Source: a virus. From it: DNA of 32,890 nt. Where the stretch lies: IMG/VR virus record IMGVR_UViG_3300027788_000040, positions 1-32,890 of that record. One strand, given 5' to 3'. Position 1 is the stretch's first letter. Each line of letters opens with the position of its first letter. This document shows positions 23,576-30,472 of the stretch, in pieces. Under the pieces are notes generated by a model. The model was not told the DNA's origin. It saw nothing but the letters and a program-made list of their open reading frames with translations, and did no database searches. A program made the translations under genes and the position numbers.

Positions 23576-23881
23576 ATGAAATTCGATGAAGGCAAAGCAC
23601 CATTAGCTTTAATACCACCAGAAGCACTATTAGAAATTGCTGAAGTATTTGGCTTTGGTGCTGAAAAGTATGGTGTTAATAATTGGCGTGATGACGGTGA
23701 TTCTACTAGTAAACTTAGAACATATTCATCAATTCAAAGACATCTTAATGCTTGGCATGCAGGCGAAGACCTAGATCCAGAATCAGGTAAAACGCATTTA
23801 TCGCATGCCGCAACACAACTAATGATCTTAATGATGCATTGTAACGAACATCCAGAACTTGACGATAGGTATAAAAAATGA
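23576..23881 (+). CDS. dATP/dGTP diphosphohydrolase-type (DUF5664-like) protein
   Basis: 101 aa. Conserved KFDEGKAPLALIPPEALLEIAEVFGFGAEKYG, NNWRDDGDSTSK, QRHLNAWHAGEDLDPESG and THLSHAATQLMILM match the family annotated as dATP/dGTP diphosphohydrolase N-terminal domain. It is probably an all-alpha nucleotide pyrophosphohydrolase acting on purine dNTPs, though the substrate is by annotation only. First gene of the operon with dCMP hydroxymethylase (ATGA overlap at 23878), so a role in shaping the dNTP pool fits. Confidence 0.75.
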   Translation: MKFDEGKAPLALIPPEALLEIAEVFGFGAEKYGVNNWRDDGDSTSKLRTYSSIQRHLNAWHAGEDLDPESGKTHLSHAATQLMILMMHCNEHPELDDRYKK

Positions 23882-24534
23882 ATAGTATAAGCAACATCCG
23901 AGGTTTATTTAAAGCCAGACTTTTAAACGAAATGTTTACCGAAGACAGAAATGGTGGTAAAACTATTGAGTTAATCGGTGCATCTTTTATTGCTGACGAA
24001 TCGGCTATTTTTGGCAAACCTAACAGAAACTATATCGAATCTGAAATAGATTGGTATGTACATCAATCTACAAATATCAATGACATTTATCGTAATGACC
24101 GTGAACCACCTGCCGCATGGAAAATGGCTGCAAACGACCATGGAGAAATTAATTCCAATTATGGTCATTTGATTTTTAGTGAAAAGTACCATAATCAGTT
24201 TGAACAAGTTGTATTAGAACTTACTAGAAACAAAGATTCACGTAGAGCTAGTATGGTATATCAAAGACCTTCCATTTGGCACGAGTGGTATGAAAATGGT
24301 AAGAATGATTTTATCTGCACAAATGCAGTCACATATTACATACGTGACGATGCGTTAGAGTGTGTAGTTCAAATGAGATCTAACGACGTGATCTTCGGTT
24401 ATCGCAATGATTATGCTTGGCAAGAATATGTGCTTGGCGAATTAGCAGATGAGCTTGGAATTGATACCGGCCAAATGCATTGGCAAGTACAAAATCTACA
24501 CGTTTACGAACGTCACTTTGATTTAGTAGTATAA
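23878..24534 (+). CDS. 42: dCMP hydroxymethylase (T4 gp42 type)
   Basis: Makes 5-hydroxymethyl-dCMP from dCMP and methylene-tetrahydrofolate, so that hmC enters phage DNA. The product is 218 aa (T4 246; the C-terminal approximately 24 residues are absent). Close to T4 gp42: KTIELIGASFIADE, GEINSNYGHLIFSE, DSRRASMVYQRPS, DFICTNAVTYYIRD and MRSNDVIFGYRNDYAW. Cys147 is the catalytic Cys. Asp178 in RNDYAW corresponds to T4 Asp179, which replaces the thymidylate-synthase Asn and selects cytosine over uracil. It is therefore unlikely to be a dUMP enzyme. Thymidylate itself comes from ThyX at 31995. Confidence 0.9.
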   Translation: MNSISNIRGLFKARLLNEMFTEDRNGGKTIELIGASFIADESAIFGKPNRNYIESEIDWYVHQSTNINDIYRNDREPPAAWKMAANDHGEINSNYGHLIFSEKYHNQFEQVVLELTRNKDSRRASMVYQRPSIWHEWYENGKNDFICTNAVTYYIRDDALECVVQMRSNDVIFGYRNDYAWQEYVLGELADELGIDTGQMHWQVQNLHVYERHFDLVV

Positions 24535-24535
24535 T

Positions 24536-24997
24536 ATGTGGGAATCAGTTAAAGTTCATAAGTGGGATAAACGATATATTGCTTTAGCCCAACACATCGC
24601 GTTGTGGTCAAAAGACCCATCTCGAAAAGTTGGAGCCATTGCTGTAGGATCTAAGGGACAAGTTTTAGCTCAAGGATACAATGGATTTCCGCGTGGAATA
24701 TCTGATGATGCTGCCATGTATGAAAACAAGGTTACTAAGTATCAACACGTTGTACATGCTGAAATGAATTGCATATATAACGCAACATATAATGGAACAT
24801 CGCTTGATGGTGCAACATTATACATACACGGATTACCAGTTTGTTCTGAATGCGCTAAGGGTATTATACAAGTTGGCGTTGAACGTGTAGTTACTAAAAC
24901 TATAGATGATTCGATGCCAGAGCGTTGGGTAGAATCTACTGAGTTAACTAAGAAAATGTTTGATGAAGCTAACATAGCATATGACTTCATAGATTAG
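24536..24997 (+). CDS. cd: dCMP deaminase
   Basis: Zinc enzyme converting dCMP to dUMP to feed thymidylate synthesis. The product is 153 aa (T4 Cd 193). Zinc and catalytic motifs are VVHAEMN (His74, Glu76) and PVCSEC (Cys103, Cys106). N-terminal ALWSKDPSRKVGAIAV and GYNGFPRG are typical. It starts 1 nt after the gene 42 stop, so the two enzymes that compete for dCMP are made together, and ThyX downstream uses the dUMP. Confidence 0.93.
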   Translation: MWESVKVHKWDKRYIALAQHIALWSKDPSRKVGAIAVGSKGQVLAQGYNGFPRGISDDAAMYENKVTKYQHVVHAEMNCIYNATYNGTSLDGATLYIHGLPVCSECAKGIIQVGVERVVTKTIDDSMPERWVESTELTKKMFDEANIAYDFID

Positions 24998-25003
24998 AAT
25001 GCA

Positions 25004-25080
25004 GCGTCCTTAGCTCAGCTGGATAGAGCAACGGCCTTCTAAGCCGTAGGTCGGAGGTTCGAATCCTCCAGGACGCGCCA
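25004..25080 (+). tRNA. tRNA-Arg (anticodon TCT), CCA encoded
   Basis: Full cloverleaf: acceptor GCGTCCT (25004-25010) with AGGACGC (25070-25076), D arm AGCTCAGCTGGATAGAGC, anticodon stem ACGGC/GCCGT with loop CTTCTAA (TCT at 25038-25040), T arm with GGTTCGAATCC, discriminator G25077 and genomic CCA 25078-25080. It reads AGA, which is the usual Arg codon in these genes. It lies inside the modification operon between dCMP deaminase and the 25097 gene. Confidence 0.97.
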
Positions 25081-25096
25081 AATTAAGGAAACAACA

Positions 25097-25330
25097 ATGG
25101 AATATATAGGTTACAAATTTAAAATGTCAGAAGATGGATTAACATTCCACGACATTAATACCGCACTAGAACCTCACCAGAGGGTAAATATAAACTCCAC
25201 ACCATTTAAGACTGGAGATACTTTTATGCTCACTACTGATGCTAACGAATGTATGCATTTTAAAAGAGTTGACATTGTAGTTGATGGTAAGGATATCAGT
25301 ATGAAGGAGCCACAAAAAAATGGCGACTAA
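25097..25330 (+). CDS. Hypothetical protein, 77 aa
   Basis: SD AAGGAAACA before ATG 25097. Short, mostly beta: MEYIGYKFKMSEDGLTFHDINTALEP, FKTGDTFMLTTDANECMHFKRVDIVVDGKD. No membrane segment or known motif. It starts right after the tRNA CCA and overlaps the next gene by 11 nt, so it is part of the same coupled series. Confidence 0.6.
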   Translation: MEYIGYKFKMSEDGLTFHDINTALEPHQRVNINSTPFKTGDTFMLTTDANECMHFKRVDIVVDGKDISMKEPQKNGD

Positions 25331-25523
25331 AAACGATATAACAGGAGATAGTATACGATCAAAGGCTTTATCTAAGCAAGGTAGAGATAATTGGGATACT
25401 ATATTCGGTAAAAAAAATCCGGTTAAGAAGAACATGGATAAATTTCATAGACCTTCTACTCATCCGGATAAGACGAAATATGAACGCACAGACAAACATA
25501 AAACACCACATAGCGATGAATAG
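25320..25523 (+). CDS. Small basic protein, 67 aa, conserved N-terminus
   Basis: Begins MATKNDITGDSIRSKALSKQ, followed by NWDTIFGKKNPVKKN. The 'A-T-K-N-D-I-T-G-D-x-I' start is one I recognise from small proteins in marine T4-like phages. The C-terminal half is Lys/His/Pro-rich and likely disordered (HRPSTHPDKTKYERTDKHKT). Function unknown. It overlaps the genes on both sides. Confidence 0.6.
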   Translation: MATKNDITGDSIRSKALSKQGRDNWDTIFGKKNPVKKNMDKFHRPSTHPDKTKYERTDKHKTPHSDE

Positions 25524-25812
25524 CATGGCAGACTTTGATCCAAAAGAAATCAAAAACAGTAAACGAATATTTAAAAGCGCAACACCGAAATACACATTAG
25601 ATTGGTATATAAAATGGGTTGCATCGGTCTTTGTTTTAAGCGCAATGTCTATTAGAGGCATTGACGGATATCAATATTACGATGTTATATTATCAGCTAT
25701 GGGCATTTCGTTGTGGTTATGGGTATCCATTCTATGGCAAGACCGAGCTCTTATTTTACTTAATGGTGTAGGCTTATTGTTTCTACTAAGGAATTTATTT
25801 ACTATACTATGA
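25516..25812 (+). CDS. Small inner-membrane protein, about 98 aa
   Basis: Starts at ATG 25516 within the end of the previous gene; the frame is open to 25480, and ATG 25525 is another possible start. A short acidic N-terminus is followed by three hydrophobic segments: YIKWVASVFVLSAMSI, VILSAMGISLWLWVSILW and ALILLNGVGLLFLLRNLF. A 'D-W-Y-I-K-W...S-M-S-I-R-G' membrane protein of this kind is conserved in marine T4-like phages. Unknown function. It ends with ATGA onto the 25809 gene. Confidence 0.65.
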   Translation: MNSMADFDPKEIKNSKRIFKSATPKYTLDWYIKWVASVFVLSAMSIRGIDGYQYYDVILSAMGISLWLWVSILWQDRALILLNGVGLLFLLRNLFTIL

Positions 25813-26984
25813 AAAAAACTGAATACTATTATGACTTCTTGAGGTACTTTGAGCTGGCAAAAGATCAGCAAATCAAGTGCAATGTTCCTAACTTTATGCC
25901 ACATCTTGAAAGCGGTATGAATGACGATCTAATGGAAAACGTAGAATTGTACGATGTAGTCGAACGTAAGTATGCAGGATTTTCTCAAATTATAAATGAC
26001 GTATTTTACGGTTGGACTGAAGAACATCCATATTGGGATAAGATGCAATCCGGACATGCAACATCACAAAGAGAGGTGATTGCTAAAAACTGGACTGGAA
26101 AAACTCATTCATTAGAAACCTGGATGTTTTTGTTTATTCTACATAGGGTGACTGGTTCGGCAATTAATTACGGAACTAAACCTTCTGGATATCATAACAC
26201 ACTATTGTTTAAGCTACACTTGGCTGAAGACATTGATGATATGAAAAAGATCATTAAAGCTGAAGGTAAATTAGGAAAACCATTTTACACTTCAATCGGA
26301 TATCAATTCCCAGCATTCCCAAAACCGACATCTGATTACAAAAAAGGTGGAGATTATTTCTTATGTGAATACGCTCCAATCCTGGCAAAAAAACTATCTC
26401 ACTTCTTGGCTACTCCAGGTAAAAAAGATCTTAGAGAAGTCGGTGAATTTATGTTAAACTGGAATGTTGAAAATGGTTTAAGACGATACGCATTTCAATA
26501 TGCAGCAGTCGTTGCCGATATAGCAGATTGGTTTCCGCATTTGGTTAACACTGAAAGCATGTTTTATTACGGAACGAATGCAGTTGAATGTATTTCGTAT
26601 TTAGGAATTAACGACAAAAAATTAAAGAAAGAAGATTTCCTAGACGAAGTTATGATGCAAATTTATAGTGACACCGGAAGTGTTCCTTATAATGCAGAAG
26701 ACGTTTGCTGTGACTATATCAGATGGGTTGAAAATTATGTTAGACCTGGCAATGACTATAATCACTTAGATTATGATAACTTGTGGTCTAGTAGCAATAT
26801 TAAAGATCATCCGAGAGGCAGACAAAAGCCAATGCTTGAGCTTGGTTTAATAGACACGTTCAACGGAATGAAATCTCACCCCTCAGATTTAAAAGTATTA
26901 AACGAAAATAATTTAACAGTTAAAGATTATAAAGCGATGGTTTCACATTTAATGATGGACAAGGATATACGAAATGCCTCATAA
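25809..26984 (+). CDS. Possible DNA-base hypermodification transferase (amino acid:DNA transferase-like), 391 aa
   Basis: All-alpha soluble protein. Conserved-looking blocks: YYDFLRYFELAKDQQ, GFSQIINDVFYGWTEEHPYWD, WMFLFILHRVTGSAINYGTKPSGYHNTLL, GKPFYTSIGYQFPAFPKP, FMLNWNVENGLRRYAFQYAAVVADIADWFP, and CCDYIRWVENYVRPG. The H-R-x-T-G-S...G-Y-x-N-T block resembles, from memory, the helical DNA-base-modifying transferases that attach amino acids to activated hydroxymethyl-pyrimidines in phage DNA. I could not check this. Support comes from context: it is coupled to a PLP enzyme and an SGNH hydrolase and shares an operon with dCMP hydroxymethylase. The gene is certain; the function is a hypothesis. 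Confidence 0.4.
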   Translation: MKKTEYYYDFLRYFELAKDQQIKCNVPNFMPHLESGMNDDLMENVELYDVVERKYAGFSQIINDVFYGWTEEHPYWDKMQSGHATSQREVIAKNWTGKTHSLETWMFLFILHRVTGSAINYGTKPSGYHNTLLFKLHLAEDIDDMKKIIKAEGKLGKPFYTSIGYQFPAFPKPTSDYKKGGDYFLCEYAPILAKKLSHFLATPGKKDLREVGEFMLNWNVENGLRRYAFQYAAVVADIADWFPHLVNTESMFYYGTNAVECISYLGINDKKLKKEDFLDEVMMQIYSDTGSVPYNAEDVCCDYIRWVENYVRPGNDYNHLDYDNLWSSSNIKDHPRGRQKPMLELGLIDTFNGMKSHPSDLKVLNENNLTVKDYKAMVSHLMMDKDIRNAS

Positions 26985-27849
26985 TAACCACATAGAAGAC
27001 GGATTTAATAAAGACATCGGTTTAATGCAACCAGAAGAAGCAAAGGAATATTACTTAGATTTAGCTAAGAATTGGGAAGATCCAAATCCAGCTCCTGTTG
27101 AAGTTATGCATGACGGTGTTCGAGTTGTTAGAGATGACTTAATTGTAGGATCTAAAACTAGAGGCGGAGATTGTTTAATAAGTACTATTAAAGAAGAGAC
27201 AATCGCGTATGTTCAACCACGAACCGGTTTAGCTGGTGTAAGTATATTGGATGCTGCTAAAAGGCACAATAAAAAAGTAAGATTGTACATGCCATCTAGT
27301 AAGAGAATATCACATCATCAAGCTTGTTGTATTGAGCAAGGAGCCGATGTTAGTTTCCATAGAATAGCAGCAATGCCAAATTTAAACAAAATAGCCTTAG
27401 AAGATGCAAGAAAAAATGGATATTATTTCGTACCATTAGGTTTAAAACATGAGATGGTTACTGCTGGAATGGTGAAGGTTGCGAGTGCCCTACGCGCACC
27501 AGACGAAGTTTATGTAGCCACTTCTACAGGTGTGTTAACCAGAGCGCTTCAGATCGCATGGCCAAATGCCAAATTTACATCTGTTGCAGTGTCTAGAAAT
27601 ATGAAAGCTGGAGAATTAGGAAGGGCTGCTGTTATAAGCGAACCTAAACAATTTATGGCTTCAGAGAAAACCGAGAATCTTCCGCCATTCCCGTGTATCA
27701 GTACGTACGACGGAAAAGCGTGGAAGTACATACCAAAAAATAGCGGACGAGATATTTTATTTTGGAATGTTGGTCCTGAACCTACATTGCATAATGAAAC
27801 ATTATATGAAACAATTGATAGTTATAGAGACTGGGATAAAAATTTATGA
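26974..27849 (+). CDS. PLP-dependent enzyme, fold type II (ACC deaminase/D-cysteine desulfhydrase-like)
   Basis: 291 aa. RVVRDDLIVGSKTRGGDCLI (50-69) matches the 'R-E-D-L...G-N-K-T-R-K' segment of ACC deaminase-like enzymes, with Lys61 as the probable Schiff-base lysine. TSTGVLTRAL is the likely phosphate-binding loop, and GVSILDAAKRHNKKVRLYMPSSKR is the cofactor-domain helix-strand. The start overlaps the previous gene by 11 nt and the stop is ATGA onto the SGNH gene. Fold II enzymes act on amino acids (beta-elimination, replacement, ring opening). Here it may trim or supply an amino acid attached to the base. Family fairly sure; substrate unknown. Confidence 0.7.
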   Translation: MPHNNHIEDGFNKDIGLMQPEEAKEYYLDLAKNWEDPNPAPVEVMHDGVRVVRDDLIVGSKTRGGDCLISTIKEETIAYVQPRTGLAGVSILDAAKRHNKKVRLYMPSSKRISHHQACCIEQGADVSFHRIAAMPNLNKIALEDARKNGYYFVPLGLKHEMVTAGMVKVASALRAPDEVYVATSTGVLTRALQIAWPNAKFTSVAVSRNMKAGELGRAAVISEPKQFMASEKTENLPPFPCISTYDGKAWKYIPKNSGRDILFWNVGPEPTLHNETLYETIDSYRDWDKNL

Positions 27850-28799
27850 TAACAGGAACATTTAATAAAATACCAAAGAAGAAAAATAGTCACGGTTTTG
27901 GCTGGGCTAGAACCTGGTCAGAAAACCTTGGAGTTGGGATTAATCACAATGGAGATTATGTCGAGGTATTGTATTTAGATCACGGAGTAAACTTCGGTGG
28001 ATCTCTAAATTTGTTTTCGGGATTCAATGATGAATTGGAAGATAGGATAAATAACTTCTTAGAAGCTAAAGTAATATATTCATTAGATATTGATATGCCA
28101 GACTATGGAGAGATGCTAAAGAAGCGCAAAGATGTAACAGATAAAGCTTGGTGCGATAAAGTGTCAGCGAAATGTAAAGGCATAAAGAGATTAAAATCTA
28201 CAGATATTGTTGACATAAAATGGTTAACAATAGGTGACTCACACACAGCAGCGTATGCAAAAGAGAATTCTCTTGTAATTAAAACCGACGGACTAACACT
28301 CAACGGCCAAATAAACACAGAGTTTGAGTATGTTATACAACACATAGAAGAATGTTTTCCAAGAGGCATTACAATGTCATTTGGAAATATTGATATTAGA
28401 CATCATGTCTGTAGACTAAAGGCTGATATAAAGCCTATGTTGAAAGCATGGAAAAAATTTGGTGATGAACTAGAGCAAAAAGGTATAAAGGTAGAGTATT
28501 CTACTCCATGGCCTATTGAGTTTGAAGAACGTAAATTACCGAAAACTGGTTATTACAAAGGCCAGGCTTTTTGGGGATCCCGAAAAGAGCGAATGCAAGT
28601 ACTATCCGAATGGATATCTTGCATGGATGAACTAGGTATGACGCGAGTCAAATATCCTGAAGAGTGGCTTACTATGGATAGTGAGCAATACGCCAAGAAC
28701 AATATGGAAAGTGTTTCATCTGTACATTTATCTCCCGAATCATATAGAAGAAAAAATTGGGGAATTAACTGTGTACAAATCACTGATTTCATGTTATAA
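27846..28799 (+). CDS. SGNH/GDSL-type hydrolase, 317 aa
   Basis: SGNH blocks: IGDSHT (129-134) with nucleophile Ser132, SFGNIDIRHH (178-187) and VHLSPESYRR with catalytic His294. The first approximately 120 residues form a separate N-terminal region with no recognised motif. Such hydrolases cleave or transfer acyl or acetyl groups. Third member of the coupled trio with the transferase-like and PLP proteins, so it may add or remove an acyl group in the same pathway. The S21 promoter (28772-28800) is embedded in its last codons. Confidence 0.7.
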   Translation: MITGTFNKIPKKKNSHGFGWARTWSENLGVGINHNGDYVEVLYLDHGVNFGGSLNLFSGFNDELEDRINNFLEAKVIYSLDIDMPDYGEMLKKRKDVTDKAWCDKVSAKCKGIKRLKSTDIVDIKWLTIGDSHTAAYAKENSLVIKTDGLTLNGQINTEFEYVIQHIEECFPRGITMSFGNIDIRHHVCRLKADIKPMLKAWKKFGDELEQKGIKVEYSTPWPIEFEERKLPKTGYYKGQAFWGSRKERMQVLSEWISCMDELGMTRVKYPEEWLTMDSEQYAKNNMESVSSVHLSPESYRRKNWGINCVQITDFML

Positions 28800-28800
28800 T
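28772..28800 (+). promoter_or_regulatory. Early/middle-type promoter for bS21-uvsX-41
   Basis: TGTACA (28772-28777), 17 nt ending TGT, TATAAT (28795-28800), lying wholly within the 3' end of the SGNH gene except the last base. It drives the bS21 gene and what follows. Confidence 0.85.
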
Positions 28801-28831
28801 ATACATATAATTAATTAAAAGAAGAGGAACT

Positions 28832-29107
28832 ATGCCAAGCATTAATTTACAAGCACAACCGCGAAAGTTTAACAAAAATCGGAAAGGTAAGAGGGACGAA
28901 CGTCCACCACAAGATATGCCGTTTGATGTCGCTTTACGCAAATTTAAAAAAGCAGTTGAAGCTGCAGGAATCTTACAAGATGTTAGACGAAAAGAGTTTT
29001 ATGAAAAACCTACGTCTAAACGTAAGCGTAAGAAGGCCGAGGCCAAAGCAAGAACTAAGAGAGAAATGCGCATGTCAGCAACCTTTCAACCTAGGAGGAA
29101 ATTCTAA
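28832..29107 (+). CDS. rpsU: Ribosomal protein bS21
   Basis: 91 aa (bacterial bS21 about 70). The core [19 protein letters not shown], then [24 protein letters not shown], is unmistakable bS21. A basic approximately 28-residue N-terminal extension ([12 protein letters not shown]) precedes it. bS21 sits at the 30S platform next to the anti-SD, so a phage copy may retune which mRNAs are initiated. Phage bS21 genes are known, notably in pelagiphages. SD AGAGGAAC and its own promoter suggest early, high expression. TAATG overlap with uvsX. Confidence 0.95.
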   Translation: MPSINLQAQPRKFNKNRKGKRDERPPQDMPFDVALRKFKKAVEAAGILQDVRRKEFYEKPTSKRKRKKAEAKARTKREMRMSATFQPRRKF

Positions 29108-30162
29108 TGTCAGTAATGGATAAACTAAGAAAACAATCGAGAATTAAAAGCTCGGATATACTAGCAGATTCGGTATTTTTTAGTGAAAAAGAAATGACTG
29201 CAACAGAAGTACCAATGATAAACGTAGCTTTATCAGGAGATCCAGACGGTGGGTTAAGTCCCGGTTTGACGGTATTAGCCGGTCCTTCTAAACATTTTAA
29301 AACTTCATTTGCATTATTAATGGCAGGTGCTTACTTAAAAAAACACAGTGATGCTGTACTATTATTCTATGATTCAGAATTTGGTTCGCCACAATCATAC
29401 TTCGAATCTTTCGGTATTGATACTCAACGAGTATTACATACGCCGATCACAGATGTCGAACAACTAAAATTTGATATTGTTGGTCAATTAGAAAATCTAG
29501 ATCGTAACGATAAAGTTATTGTTGTTATAGATTCTATTGGCAACTTAGCTTCTAAGAAAGAATTAGAAGATGCGCTAAACGAAAAATCAGTAGCCGATAT
29601 GTCAAGAGCTAAAGCACTCAAGGGATTGTTCAGAATGGTCACTCCTTATCTGGCCATGAAGAATATCCCTTTGCTTGCTGTTAATCATACATATCAAGAA
29701 ATCGGATTATTTCCTAAAGCGATTGTTTCTGGCGGTACTGGCATTTATTATTCAGCAGATAATATTTGGATCATTGGAAGACAACAACAAAAAACTGGTA
29801 TGGAAATCAAAGGATATAACTTTGTAATTAACGTTGAAAAATCTAGGTTCGTAAAAGAAAAATCTAAGATTCCAATTACTGTAACATGGGAAGGTGGTAT
29901 CGCACCATATTCTGGACTACTCGATGTAGCTCTAGCTGGTGGATATGTACAAAAACCAAACGTAGGTTGGTATTGCAGAGTCGATATGGAAACCGGTGAA
30001 CTTGTTCAACCAAAGGTACGAGAAAAAGATACCTTGCAAGAAGATTTCTGGAAACCTATATTTGAAACAACTAACTTTAAAGAGTTCTTAATTGGTCATT
30101 ACCAAATAGGCCATAAACCATTATTAGACGTAGACTTAAATATCGAGCAAGAAAATGGATAG
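29107..30162 (+). CDS. uvsX: RecA-like recombinase UvsX
   Basis: Strand-exchange protein for recombination-dependent replication and repair. The product is 351 aa (T4 391). Walker A variant GPSKHFKTS (59-67), as in T4; FYDSEFGSPQSYFESFGID; Walker B VVIDSIGNLASKKE; and NHTYQEIG. Start ATG 29107 overlaps the S21 stop, so recombinase synthesis is coupled to S21. UvsY and UvsW partners are at 4398 and 4844 under late promoters. Confidence 0.95.
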   Translation: MSVMDKLRKQSRIKSSDILADSVFFSEKEMTATEVPMINVALSGDPDGGLSPGLTVLAGPSKHFKTSFALLMAGAYLKKHSDAVLLFYDSEFGSPQSYFESFGIDTQRVLHTPITDVEQLKFDIVGQLENLDRNDKVIVVIDSIGNLASKKELEDALNEKSVADMSRAKALKGLFRMVTPYLAMKNIPLLAVNHTYQEIGLFPKAIVSGGTGIYYSADNIWIIGRQQQKTGMEIKGYNFVINVEKSRFVKEKSKIPITVTWEGGIAPYSGLLDVALAGGYVQKPNVGWYCRVDMETGELVQPKVREKDTLQEDFWKPIFETTNFKEFLIGHYQIGHKPLLDVDLNIEQENG

Positions 30163-30472
30163 TCATTTTATAACTGTAGAACATCCTGAATCGGATTTTT
30201 ATGCTATACATTTAAATGATAATTCTCCTTATGAAGGAGTAAGATTTATTTATGGAACAGTTTCGATTAAAGAATCTGTTGAATTAGATATAGCGACATT
30301 ATCGTTTACGTATAACATTAACGATCCAGGTGATTTTGATCACGACACATTGAGAGAAGACGAGAAATTTAACAATTATCTCGGCGATTTATTAAAACAT
30401 ATTATTAACGAAGGGACAACATCACTTGCAGAACGAGATACCAACACACGTACTAAGCCATCTACTAAATAA
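30155..30472 (+). CDS. Conserved protein between uvsX and 41, 105 aa
   Basis: Overlaps uvsX by 8 nt and gene 41 by 47 nt. The centre (about 28-85) reads VRFIYGTVSIKE, LDIATLSFTYNINDPGDFDHDTL and FNNYLGDLLKHIINEG, a pattern I recognise from proteins at the same place in marine T4-like phages. No catalytic residues stand out. Position suggests a recombination or helicase accessory role, which is inference. Confidence 0.65.
   Translation: MDSHFITVEHPESDFYAIHLNDNSPYEGVRFIYGTVSIKESVELDIATLSFTYNINDPGDFDHDTLREDEKFNNYLGDLLKHIINEGTTSLAERDTNTRTKPSTK

Noticed and set aside
24530-24535. TATAAT at the gene 42/dCMP deaminase junction
   Set aside because: No TG extension and no -35 at 17 nt. It arises from a Val-Val-stop followed by ATG.
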